Positions 50,701 through 62,700 of a stretch of 64,000 nt of DNA are shown here, in pieces. This DNA is from Streptomyces sp. NBC_00425 (lineage in GTDB: Bacteria; Actinomycetota; Actinomycetes; Streptomycetales; Streptomycetaceae). The translations under genes were made by a program, and so were the position numbers. A model generated the notes under the pieces. The model worked only from the letters and a program-made list of their open reading frames with translations. It was not told the origin of the DNA and searched no databases. Positions within the stretch are counted from its first letter, which is position 1. Each line of letters begins with the position of its first letter. The stretch spans positions 1,550,001-1,614,000 of the forward strand of contig NZ_CP107928.1 in NCBI RefSeq assembly GCF_036030735.1. Reading direction: 5' to 3'.

Positions 50701-53700
50701 GGGCGGGTGTGCGCGAGGACCTCGACCTGTCCTGCCGACCAGTCGACGATCGGGGAGATCTCCTCGGCGTGCAGGGACTTCGGCAGGGTGGCGTGTCGTA
50801 TGGCCTGCACCATCTTGATGATCCCGGCCATGCCCGAAGCGGCCTGGGTGTGGCCGATGTTGGACTTCACGGACCCGAGCCACAACGGGCGGTCGCCGTC
50901 ACGCTCCTGACCGTAGGTCGCCAGCAGCGCCTGCGCCTCGATCGGGTCGCCCAGCTTCGTCCCCGTGCCGTGCGCCTCCACCACGTCCACATCCGCAGCC
51001 GACAGACCCGCGTCCGCCAACGCCGCACGGATCACCCGCTGCTGCGCAAGACCGTTCGGAGCCGTCAACCCGTTCGACGCACCGTCCTGGTTGATCGCCG
51101 AACCCCGCACCACCGCCAGCACCTGATGCCCCAGCGCCCGCGCGTCCGACAACCGCTCCAGCAACAGCACACCCACACCCTCGGCCATGCCCATGCCATC
51201 GGCTTCGGCGCCGAACGCCTTGCACCGGCCGTCGACGGCCAGGCCGCGCTGACGGCTGAAGCCGACCAGGCCGATGGGCTCGCCCATGACGGCGGCCCCG
51301 CCGGTCAGTGCGAGCGAGCACTCGCCCGAACGAAGGGAACGCATCGCCTGGTGCATGGCGACGAGCGCGGAGGAGCATCCGGTGTCCATGGTCACGGCCG
51401 GCCCTTCGAGGCCGAGTGTGTAGGAGATGCGGCCGGAGGCGATGCTGGTGACGGTGCCGGTGATGAGGTGGCCTTCGAGTCCCTCCGGCACGACCCCGCT
51501 CGCTCCGTAACCCTGGTGGGACACGCCTACGAAGACTCCGGTGTCGCTGCCGCGCAGGCTGTCGGGCGCGATGCCGGCCCGCTCCAGGGTCTCCCAGGCG
51601 GTCTCCAGGAGCAGCCGCTGCTGCGGGTCCATCGCCGTCGCCTCACGCGGGGAGATCCCGAAGAACGCGGCGTCGAACTCGGCGGCGTCGTGCAGGAACC
51701 CGCCGTCGCGGGCGTAGGTGGTGCCCGCTCGGTCCGGATCGGGGTCGTACAGGTTCTCCACGTCCCAGCCGCGGTCGAGGGGCAGGGACGAGATGGCGTC
51801 TCTCTCGTCGAGGACGAGGCGCCAGAAGTCGTCCGGTGAGTGTGCTCCGCCGGGGAAGCGGCAGCCCATGGAGACGATGGCGATCGGTTCGTCCTCAAGG
51901 GCCGGGCGGGCCGCCGGAACGGCCGGGAGCGTGGTGGGCCGCTCCTCGGCGGTGTCGTCGACGAGCTGTCCGCGCAGATGGCGTGCGAGGTCGCGGACGT
52001 TGGGGTGGTCGAAGACGATCGCGGCGGGCAGTGTGAGGCCGGTCGCCTCGTTGAGGCGGTTGCGGAGTTCGACCGCGGTGAGGGAGTCGAATCCGAGTTC
52101 CCGGAACGCGCGTGTGGCGGCGATGTCGCTGCCGTCCGCGTAGCCGAGGACGGCGGCGACCTGGGTGCGGACCACGTCGGTCAGGGTTCGGTCGCGTTCG
52201 GCGGAGCTCTGGCCGGCGAGTTCGGCACGCAGGCCGCCGCCGCGCTCCGAGGCGCGGTCGAGAACGGCTTCGTCGGCCCGCATCGCGGCCGCCACCTCGG
52301 GGACCTCGTGCAGCAGCGGTCGGGAGTGCGCGGCGGTGAAGACGGGAACGAAACGCTCCCAGTCGATGTCGGCGACGGCGAGGAAGGTCTCGTCGTGGTC
52401 GAGTGCCTGCTCGAGGCCCGCGACGGCGAGTCCGGCGTCCATGAACGGGATCCCGCGCCAGCGCAGTTGCTCCCGAACGACGTTGACGGCCATGCCTCCG
52501 CCCTCCGGGCTCCAGATGCCCCAGGCGAGGGACATGCCGGTCAGCCCGCGCGCTCTGCGATGGTCGGCGAGAGCGTCGACGTACGCGTTGGAGGCCGAGT
52601 AGGCGCCGTGGTCGCCGCTGCCCCAGGTGCCGGCGACGGAGGAGTACAGGACGAAGGCGTCCAGCCGGTCGTGGTCGAAGAGTTCGTCGAGGTTGACGGC
52701 GCCGAGCAGCTTGGCGCGGGCTCCCTCGGCGAAGAAGTCGAGGTCGGTGTCGGCGAGGGAGGCCAGCATGCCGACGCCCGCGGTGTGCACGACGGTGCGG
52801 ATGGCGGGACCGTCGGACTCCACCTGCTCGACGAGACGGTGCAGCGCTTCGCGATCGGCGACGTCGCACGCGGCGACGGTCACCCGGCAGCCCAGCTCGG
52901 TCAGTTCCTGCCGCAGCGCCTCCGCGCCCGGCGCCCGCTCGCCGTGGCGGCTGGTCAGCACGAGATGCTCGGCGCCCTTGCGGGCGAGCAGTCGAGCCGT
53001 GTGGGCGCCGAGGCCGCCGGTGCCTCCGGTGATCAGCGCGGCGCCGCTGGTGCTCCAGGGACGCGCCGCGCTTCGGCCGGCCAGGGGGGTGCGGACCAGC
53101 CGTCGGATGTAGGCGCTCGAACCTCGCAGGGCGATCTGGTCCTCGTCGCCTCCTGCGGCCAGGACGGCGACCAGAGCGCGGGCGGCGTCGGGGTCGGGAG
53201 CGGAGGGAAGGTCGACGAGGCCGCCCCAGCGCCGCGGCTGTTCCAGGGCGACCACCCGGCCGAATCCCCAGAGCGCGCCCTGTATCGGACGGCTGACCTT
53301 GTCGCCGTCACCGGTGCTGACAGCCTCGCTGGTCAGGAGCCACGTCCTGGCCTCGATGCCGGCGTCCAGCATGCCCTGGACCAGGACCAGCGAGGACATC
53401 ATGCCGACGGTCGCACCCGAGTGGTCCGGGGCGAGGCGCTCGTCGAGGGCCAGCAGGGACACGACGCCGCGCACGGAGTCGGTCCCGGCCACGCCGTCGG
53501 TTCCGGCGACGGCGGCTGTGAGGCGCGCGGCGACGAGTGCGCGGTCCAGCTCGTCGGCGGCCAACGCGAGGGTGACGGCGGTCGCGCCCGCCTCGCTCAG
53601 GGCGTCTTCGACGGCGACGGCCAGCGGTGACCGCGTGTGCTCTTCGGGGACGACGAGGAGCCAGGTCCCGTCGAGCGCGGCTCCTTCGGGGAGCTGGTAG

Positions 53701-56700
53701 GGCCGCCACGCCACCCGGTAACGCCAACTGTCCAGCTTCGCCCGGCCCTGCCGTCCCCGGTGCCACGCCGACAACGCCGGCAGGACATCACCAAGACCCC
53801 CGGTCCCCTCCAGCCCGAGCGTGCCCGCCAACCCCTCGACGTCACCCTCCTCCACGATCCGCCAGAACTCCTCCTGCGCCGGATCGACCCCCGCCTGCAC
53901 CTTCGGCAGGTCCAGCCAGTAGCGGCTGCGCTGGAACGCATACGTCGGCAACTCCACCCGACACGGCGACAACCCCGCGAACACCGGCCCCCAGTCGACC
54001 GCCACACCCCCAGCCCACGCCTCACCCAACGACAGGTAGAACCGCTCCAGACCACCCTCACCACGACGCAACGAACCCACCACCACCGCATCCCCACCCA
54101 CAGCCTCGACCGTCTCACCGATCGGCACCGCCAACACCGGATGCGGACTCATCTCCACAAACGCACCGAACCCCTCCCCCACCAGACGCCGCACCACCGG
54201 CTCCAACAACACCGACTGCCGCAGATTCCGGAACCAATACCCCCCATCCGTCACCGCACCCTCAACCCACTCACCCGTCACCGTCGACAAAAACGGCACC
54301 GACGGCACCAACGCCGACACCGAACCCAACACCTCAGCCAACTCCCCCTCCAACACATCCACACCAGCCGAATGCGACGCATAATCCACATCGATCCGAC
54401 GCACCCTCACCCCCAACCCCTCACACAACTCCACCAACTCATCCAACGCACCCACATCACCCGACACCACCGTCGACGACGGACCATTCACCGCCGCCAC
54501 CGACACCCGACCACCCCAACGACCCACCAACTCCGACACACCACCAGGACCCTCAGCAGCAAGAGCCACCGACACCATCCCCCCACCACCCGCCAACGCC
54601 ACAATCGCCCGCGACCGCAACGCCACCACCCGCGCACCATCCACCACACTCAACGCACCCGCCACCACCGCAGCAGCAATCTCCCCCTGCGAATGACCCA
54701 CCACCGCAGCCGGCCGCACACCGAACGACTCCCACAACGCAGCCAACGACACCATCACCGCCCACAACACCGGCTGCACCACATCCACCCGATCCAACCC
54801 AGGCGCACCCCCCACCCCCCGCACCACATCCACCAACGACCAATCCACCAACCCCTCCAACGCCACACCACACTCAACAAACCGCGCAGCAAACACCTCC
54901 GACACATCCAACAACTCCACCGCCATACCCACCCACTGCGCACCCTGACCCGGAAACACGAACACCGGGTCGAGGGGGGAGGCGGGGCTCTCGGTGAGGC
55001 CGCGGGCGGCATTCGCGGGCCGTTCGCCGCCGGCCAGGGCGCGCAGACCGTCGACCAGGCCGGCATGGTCCGTGCCGATGACGACGGCGCGCTCCTCCAG
55101 TGCGGCGCGACCGGTGGCGAGCGCGTGGGAGACGTCCACCGCGGAGAGGCCGGCGGACTCGATGCGGTCGAGCAGTCGCTGTGCCTGCTCCTTCAGCGCG
55201 GCCTCCGACCGGGCCGACAGCATCCAGGGCAGGACGACACCGGCCTTCTCCGCCCTGTCCGCCGCCTTGGCGTCCGTCACCTGGGCGTCCGTGGCCCCGG
55301 CATCCGTCGTCCCGGCGGCTTCCGCCGGTTCGGCGACCGGCGCCTGCTCGAGAACGACGTGCGCGTTCGTGCCGCTGCCTCCGAAGGAGGAGACGCCCGC
55401 GCGGCGCGGCCGTCCCGTGTCCGGCCAGTCGACCGCCTCGGTGAGCAGGCGCAGCGTGCCGGAGGACCAGTCGACGTGCGGGGTGAGCTCCTCTCCGTGG
55501 AGCGACTTGGGGGCGACGCCGTGCCGGAGCGACTCGACCATCTTGATGATGCCCACGACACCGGAAGCGGCCTGGGTGTGGCCGACGTTGGACTTCAGGG
55601 AACCGATCAACAGCGGGGCGCCGGCGTCGCGCTCCTGGCCGTAGGTGGCCTGCAGCGCCTGCGCCTCGATCGGGTCGCCGAGCTTCGTCCCCGTGCCGTG
55701 CGCCTCCACCACGTCCACATCCGCAGCCGACAGACCCGCGTCCGCCAGCGCCGCACGGATCACCCGCTGCTGCGACGGACCGTTCGGAGCCGTCAACCCG
55801 TTCGACGCACCGTCCTGGTTGATCGCCGAACCCCGCACCACCGCCAGCACCTGATGCCCCAGCGCCCGCGCGTCCGACAACCGCTCCAGCAACAGCACGC
55901 CGACGCCTTCGCCCCAGCCCGTGCCGTCGGCGCCGGCCGCGAAGGGCTTGCAGCGGCCGTCGGCGGCCAGGCCGCGCTGACGGCTGAACTCGATGAAGTT
56001 GCGCATGCTGGCCATGACGGTGACACCGCCCGCGACCGCCATCGAGCACTCTCCGGAACGCAGCGCCCGGACCGCGAGATGGAGGGCGACCAGCGAGGAG
56101 GAGCACATGGTGTCGAGGCTGACGGCCGGGCCCTCGAACCCGAAGCTGTAGGAGATGCGCCCCGACAGCACGGCGGCGGATCCGCCGGTCAGCAGGTGTC
56201 CTTCGATGCCCTCGGGCGCGCGGGCGCCGTCGGGCGCGTAGGCCTGGTTGCTGGCGCCGACGAACACACCGGTGGAACTGCCCCGCAGGGTCGTGGGGTC
56301 GATGCCGGCCCGTTCGAACGCCTCCCAGGTGGTTTCCAGGAGCAGTCGCTGCTGCGGGTCCATGGCGGTCGCCTCACGCGGCGAGATCTCGAAGAACCCG
56401 GCGTCGAACTCGGCCGCGTCGTGCAGGAAGGCGCCCTGGCGGACGTAGCTGGTGCCGATGCGCTCCGGGTCGGGGTCGTACAGCGCCTCGATGTCCCAGC
56501 CACGGTCGGTCGGCAGGTCCGAAACGGTGTCGACGCCGTCGGCGACGATCCGCCACAGGTCCTCAGGGCTGCGCACTCCACCGGGCATGTGACAGGCGGT
56601 GGCCACGATGGCTATGGGCTCGTGCGCCCGCGTCTCCAGGTCGGTGAGCCTGTGACGGGTCTGTCGCAGGTCCGTGGTGACGCGCTTGAGGTAGTCCCGC

Positions 56701-56732
56701 AGCTTGTCCTCGGTGTTGTGCGTGTTGGCCAT
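41795..56732 (-). CDS. Modular type I polyketide synthase B (three modules; apparent frameshift in module 2 AT)
   Basis: This PKS has three extension modules: KS-AT-KR-ACP, KS-AT-KR-ACP and KS-AT-DH-KR-ACP. The ATG at 56732 ([18 protein letters not shown]) has GAAGGG nine bases upstream and opens a docking helix. As given, the frame breaks at 50130-50140, where two C runs are five long instead of the six seen in the sister copies. Restoring two bases gives one frame of exactly 4980 codons ending at 41795. In corrected numbering, landmarks are KS Cys210, Cys1786 and Cys3337, AT Ser681, Ser2241 and Ser3789, DH His4092, KR Tyr1378, Tyr2939 and Tyr4684, and ACP Ser1550, Ser3104 and Ser4856. Modules 1 and 2 have YASH ATs (methylmalonyl), and module 3 has HAFH (malonyl). 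The C-terminal tail (DDELRAFLEGDLDEV) is docking-like. It follows PKS A by 45 bases. Confidence 0.93.
42046..47243 (-). other. PKS B module 3: KS-AT(malonyl)-DH-KR(B1)-ACP
   Basis: KS Cys is at nt 46724-46726, AT Ser at 45368-45370 with GHAFHS downstream, and DH His at 44459-44461 (HALDGRILFP). KR Tyr is at 42683-42685 with VLDD, and ACP Ser at 42167-42169. The ACP motif is GFNSL, with Asn replacing the usual Asp. An alkene is predicted. Confidence 0.88.
47302..51893 (-). other. PKS B module 2: KS-AT(methylmalonyl, frameshifted)-KR(B2)-ACP
   Basis: KS Cys is at nt 51375-51377 in MDTGCSSA. AT Ser is at 50012-50014, after the frame break at 50130-50140. KR Tyr is at 47918-47920 and ACP Ser at 47423-47425. 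The KR motif is IIDDG, and GTLGGPGQGSY has the Pro of B2-type KRs. Confidence 0.87.
49233..50288 (-). repeat. Near-identical methylmalonyl AT cassette, copy in B module 2
   Basis: The block runs from the post-AT YAFQRSRYWL region to the GQGAQWVG start of the AT. By eye it matches the copies at 53911-54968 and 58963-60020 almost base for base, but lacks two C residues at 50130-50140. Leu replaces Val in RRLLGEG relative to the B module 1 copy. Confidence 0.9.
51962..56630 (-). other. PKS B module 1: KS-AT(methylmalonyl)-KR(A2)-ACP
   Basis: KS Cys is at nt 56103-56105 in the unusual context LDTMCSSS. AT Ser is at 54690-54692, YASH at 54372-54383, KR Tyr at 52599-52601 and ACP Ser at 52083-52085. 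The KR lacks LDD and has TWGSGDHGAY, i.e. Trp and His eight and three residues before Tyr. This is the A2 fingerprint, which predicts an epimerised methyl. Confidence 0.88.
53643..54968 (-). repeat. Near-identical AT and linker cassette, copy in B module 1
   Basis: This 1326-base block pairs with 58695-60020 at a constant offset of 5052 bases. It covers the AT plus the linker and the start of the KR structural half. I noticed only one substitution (Val/Leu in RRLxGEG). Confidence 0.9.
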
Positions 56733-56777
56733 GCCAGTCAGCCCTTCGAGAATCGGGAAGTCGTGTCGGGGGTGCGC

Positions 56778-59700
56778 TCAGGAGATCCCGAGTTCCTTGT
56801 CGATCAGGTCGAACATGTCCTGGTCGGAGGCGCCGACCAGTTCCTCGTCCACGGTCGCGGGGGTGGGTGCGCCGGTGGGCGCCGCCCAGGATTCGAGCAG
56901 TCCGCGCAGCGCCTCGGCGAGTTCCGCCCTGCCGGCCGGGTCCGAGGTGGCGCGGTAGGCCGCCTCGATCTCCTTCAGCCGGGGGTCGAGCGCGCTGTCG
57001 CCGTCGTCCTCGGGGAAGAGTTCCGCGCCCAGGTGGTCGGCGAGGGCGTTCGGCGTCGGGTGGTCGAAGACGAGCGTCGCCGAGAGCTTTGCGCCGAGTG
57101 CGGAACCCAGCCGGTTGCGCAGTTCGACAGCGGTCAGGGAATCGAATCCCATGTCCCGGAAGGCCCGGCCGGGCCTGACGACGTCGGCGGCTCCGGAGCC
57201 GAGGACCGCGACGACGTGCGTCCGGACCAGCTCGGCCAGCCGGCGCTTGCGCTTGGCGGCCGGCAACGCGGCCAGTTCGCCACGGAGCCCGTCGGCCGCT
57301 GTGCTCGCGTCCGCGGTGCGCCCGGCCGCCCGTTCGGCGTCCTGCGCGGCCGGCAGGGTCTGTACGTCCGGGATCTCGTCGATCAGCGGGCGGTGCCCGT
57401 GGGCACAGTAGGCGGGAACGAACCGGTCCCAGCGGATGTCCGCCACGACGACGGTGGTCTCGTCCGCCGCCACCGATTCGCGCAGGGCGCGCACGGCGAG
57501 CGCCGGCTCCATCGCGGGCACTCCGCGCCGCGCCAGCTGCTCGCCGACCTCGGCGTCGACCATGCCGCCGCCGGCCCAGGCGCCCCAGGCGATCGAGGTG
57601 GCGGGCAGGCCGACGGCGCGGCGCCGTTCGGCGAGCGCGTCGAGGTGGGCGTTGGCCGCCGCGTACGGCCCCTGGCCGCCGTTGCCCCAGACGCCGGCTC
57701 CGGAGGAGAAGAGCACGAAGGCGTCCAACGGCTGTGCGCCCAGCAGCTCGTGCAGGTTCTCGGCGCCCACGACCTTGGCGTGCATCAGCTCGACGGCCTC
57801 GTCGGCGTCGATCTTCGTGAGCGGCCGCGCCCGGTCGACGGCGCCCGCGGTGTGGACGACCGCGGTCAGGGGAGTCTCTTCCGGGATGCCCCGCATGACC
57901 TCGGCGAGCGCGCCGCGGTCGGCCACGTCGCAGGCGACGACGGTCACCCGGCATCCGAGGTCGGTCAGTTCGCGCTCGAGCTCAGCCGCACCGGGCGCGT
58001 CGGGACCGCGCCGGCTGGTCAGCACCAGATGCTCCGCGCCCTCGCGGGCGAGATCCCTTGCCACATGGGCGCCGAGCGCCCCGGTGCCTCCGGTGATGAG
58101 TACGGAGCCTCGCGGTTGCCACACCGGCGCCTCGACGGAGCCGGCGAGCGGGGCGCGCACCATCCGCCGGACGTGCACCGCCCTCGGCCCGGGCCGGAGC
58201 GCGAACTCGCTCTCTCCGCCGGACGCGTCGCCTGCCGCGAGCAGCGCGGGCAGCCGCGACAGCAGTTCGGTGCCGCCGTCCACGGGGAGGTCCACCAGCC
58301 CGCCGGACCGCTCGGGATCGTCCAGAGCGGCCACCCGGAGCAGACCCCACACGGCAGCCTGGCCGGCGACCGGCTCGTCCCCTCCGTCGACGGCGACGGC
58401 GCCGCGCGTCAGTGACCACAGCCCCGCGTGGATCGCGTTGTCCGCGAGGGCCTGACTCAAGGCCATGGAGCCGAGCAGTCCCCTGGTGACACCCGGGCTG
58501 CGCTTGTCCGGTGTGTCGTCCAGGGCCAGCAGCGACAGCACGCCGGCGGGCGCGTCGCCGGGTTTCACCGCGGCCTCCAGCAGTTCGGCGACGACCGTCC
58601 GGTCAGCCCGCTCCGGCACGACGACCAGGATGACTCGCGTCGCCTCCTCCAGAACGCGTCGCGCCCGGACCGTCACGTCGTCGTCCGTCCACCGTTCGGG
58701 GACGACGAGGAGCCAGGTCCCGTCGAGCGCGGCTCCTTCGGGGAGCTGGTAGGGCCGCCACGCCACCCGGTAACGCCAACTGTCCAGCTTCGCCCGGCCC
58801 TGCCGTCCCCGGTGCCACGCCGACAACGCCGGCAGGACATCACCAAGACCCCCGGTCCCCTCCAGCCCGAGCGTGCCCGCCAACCCCTCGACGTCACCCT
58901 CCTCCACGATCCGCCAGAACTCCTCCTGCGCCGGATCGACCCCCGCCTGCACCTTCGGCAGGTCCAGCCAGTAGCGGCTGCGCTGGAACGCATACGTCGG
59001 CAACTCCACCCGACACGGCGACAACCCCGCGAACACCGGCCCCCAGTCGACCGCCACACCCCCAGCCCACGCCTCACCCAACGACAGGTAGAACCGCTCC
59101 AGACCACCCTCACCACGACGCAACGAACCCACCACCACCGCATCCCCACCCACAGCCTCGACCGTCTCACCGATCGGCACCGCCAACACCGGATGCGGAC
59201 TCATCTCCACAAACGCACCGAACCCCTCCCCCAACAGACGCCGCACCACCGGCTCCAACAACACCGACTGCCGCAGATTCCGGAACCAATACCCCCCATC
59301 CGTCACCGCACCCTCAACCCACTCACCCGTCACCGTCGACAAAAACGGCACCGACGGCACCAACGCCGACACCGAACCCAACACCTCAGCCAACTCCCCC
59401 TCCAACACATCCACACCAGCCGAATGCGACGCATAATCCACATCGATCCGACGCACCCTCACCCCCAACCCCTCACACAACTCCACCAACTCATCCAACG
59501 CACCCACATCACCCGACACCACCGTCGACGACGGACCATTCACCGCCGCCACCGACACCCGACCACCCCAACGACCCACCAACTCCGACACACCACCAGG
59601 ACCCTCAGCAGCAAGAGCCACCGACACCATCCCCCCACCACCCGCCAACGCCACAATCGCCCGCGACCGCAACGCCACCACCCGCGCACCATCCACCACA

Positions 59701-62700
59701 CTCAACGCACCCGCCACCACCGCAGCAGCAATCTCCCCCTGCGAATGACCCACCACCGCAGCCGGCCGCACACCGAACGACTCCCACAACGCAGCCAACG
59801 ACACCATCACCGCCCACAACACCGGCTGCACCACATCCACCCGATCCAACCCAGGCGCACCCCCCACCCCCCGCACCACATCCACCAACGACCAATCCAC
59901 CAACCCCTCCAACGCCACACCACACTCAACAAACCGCGCAGCAAACACCTCCGACACATCCAACAACTCCACCGCCATACCCACCCACTGCGCACCCTGA
60001 CCCGGAAACACGAACACCGGAGACGCAGCACCACCCACCACAGAACCCGACACCACCCACTCACCCGCCACACCCACCGACCGGCACTCGAACACCGACC
60101 GCGAACGCCACAACGACCACGCCACATCCACCACGTCGGCCGCGGTGGACTCCAGGTGCGCGGTCAGCTGCCGGACCTGGGCGGCCAGCGCCGCTTCCGT
60201 GCGGGCCGAGGTGAGGAGGGGCACGACCGCCCGGTCGTGCGCCGGGTTGCGCCCGGCCGGCTCGGAGTCGGCGTCCGCGACGTCCTGCGGCGGCGCTTCC
60301 AGGACGACGTGGGCGTTCGTCCCGCTGATGCCGAACGACGACACCGCCGCCCGCCGCGGCCGGCCCTCGGTCTCCTCCCACGCACGGGCCTGCGCCAGCA
60401 ACTCCACCGCACCCGACGACCAGTCGACGATCGGGGAAGGCTGATCGCCTCGCAGCGACTCGGGCAGCGTGGCGTGGCGCATGGCCTGCACCATCTTGAT
60501 GATCCCGGCCATGCCCGAAGCGGCCTGGGTGTGGCCGATGTTGGACTTCACGGACCCGAGCCACAACGGGCGGTCGCCCTCGCGCTCCTGACCGTAGGTC
60601 GCCAGCAGCGCCTGCGCCTCGATCGGGTCGCCCAGCTTCGTCCCCGTGCCGTGCGCCTCCACCACGTCCACATCCGCAGCCGACAGACCCGCGTCCGCCA
60701 GCGCCGCACGGATCACCCGCTGCTGCGCAAGACCGTTCGGAGCCGTCAACCCGTTCGACGCACCGTCCTGGTTGATCGCCGAACCCCGCACCACCGCCAG
60801 CACCTGATGCCCCAGCGCCCGCGCGTCCGACAACCGCTCCAGCAACAGCACACCCACACCCTCGGACAGGGCGAATCCGTCGGCGTCGGCGGCGAAGGGC
60901 TTGCAGCGGCCGTCGGGTGCGAGGGCACGCTGGCGACTGAAGGCGACGAACGCCCCGGGTCCCGACATCACGGTGGCAGCACCGGCCACCGCCAGACGGC
61001 ACTCACCGGCGCGCAGCGCGCGCACCGCCAGGTGCAGGGCGACCAGGGAGGAGGAGCAGGCCGTGTCGACGGTGACCGCCGGGCCCTCCAGTCCCAGGGC
61101 ATAGGCGATGCGCCCGGACGCCACACTGGCTGCCGCTCCGGTCGCGAGGTATCCCTCGTTGTCCCCGGAGGCAGCGCGCAGCCGGTCTGCGTATTCCTGG
61201 TCGGTCAGGCCGACGTACACGCCGGTCGAGCTGCCCCGCAGTGTCCTGGGGTCGATGCCGGCGCGCTCCAGGGTCTCCCAGGTCGTCTCCAGCAGCAGTC
61301 GCTGCTGCGGGTCCATCGCCGTCGCCTCACGCGGCGAGATCCCGAAGAACGCGGCGTCGAACTCGGCCGCGTCGTCGAGGAATCCGCTCTCCCGGACGTA
61401 GCTGGTGCCGAGGCGGTCGGGGTCGGGGTCGTAGAGGGCGTCGAGGTCCCAGCCGCGGTCGGTGGGCAGCGGGGACATGACGTCCATGCCGTCGGCCACG
61501 AGACGCCACAGGTCCTCGGGGGCGCGCACGCCGCCGGGGAAGCGGCACCCCATCGACACGATCGCGATCGGTTCGTCGGCGGCCGTCGGAGCGACCGCGC
61601 CGGCGGTGTCCGTGGCGGGCCGCGCGTCCGCGCGCCTGCCGCCGAAGGCCAGGTCGTCGACGCAGGCGGCGAGCGCGGAGATGCTGGGGTGGTCGAAGAC
61701 GACGGTGGTGGGCAGCTTCAGGCCGGTGGCACGCTGCAGTCGGTCGCGCAGTGCCACAGCGGTGAGGGAGTCGAGGCCGAGTTCCTTGAAGGCGGCGTCG
61801 ACGCTGACCGCTTCCGCGTCCGCGTGCCCCAGCGCCCCTGCCACGTGGGCGCCGATCAGGGCGTGCAGTGCGGCGGTCCGCCGCCCGGGCTCGAGATCTG
61901 CCATCTCGCGCAGCGCGGCGGAGACGTCGTCGCCCCGGGCGGCCCCGGCAAGCGTTTCCGTCGTCTCGACTCCGGAGGGGGAGAGTTCCGCGAGGAGGGC
62001 ACTGCCGCGTGCGGAGGTGAAGACCTCCGCGAACCGTCGCCAGTCGACGTCGGCGACCGCGACGACCGTGTCCTCGTGGTCGAGGGCCTGCTGAAGGCCG
62101 GTGATCGCGGTGGCCGGCTCGATGACGGGGACGCCGCGACGGCGCAGGTCGTTCTGGACGGATTCGGCGATCATGCCGCCGCCGGCCCAGGGTCCCCAGG
62201 CCACGCTGAGCACGGGCGCGCCGTCGGCGCGCCGGCGTTCGGCACGGGCGTCGAGGATCGCGTTCGCGGCGCCGTAGGCGGCGTGGTCGGCGACCCCCCA
62301 GGTGCCGGAGATCGAGGAGAAGTAGACGACGGCGTCGAGTTCGGCCGTGTCCAGCACCTCGTCGAGGTGGGCGGCGCCGAGCACCTTGCCGGACAGCGTC
62401 GCGGCGAGGTCGTCGACGTCGGTCTCCGTGATCGGGCCGAGGACGCTGACGCCTGCCGCGTGGACGACCGACCGCACCGGACTGCCGCTCCCGGCAAGGC
62501 CGTCGACCAGGTCGGCGAGCGCCTGGCGGTCCGCGGTGTCACAGGCGGCGACCGTGATCCGGGTGCCGTGGTCTGCGAGTTCGTCCCGCAGAGCGGCGAG
62601 GTGGGAGCCGTCGCCACGACGTCCGGTCAGGACGAGGTGTTCGGCTCCACGGGTGGCCAGCCATCGGGCGACATGGGCGCCGAGCGCGCCGGTTCCCCCG

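Noticed and set aside
49233..60020. Insertion sequence or other mobile element as the source of the large repeats
   Set aside because: The repeats are in-frame AT coding sequence without terminal inverted repeats or a transposase. They are shared domain cassettes.
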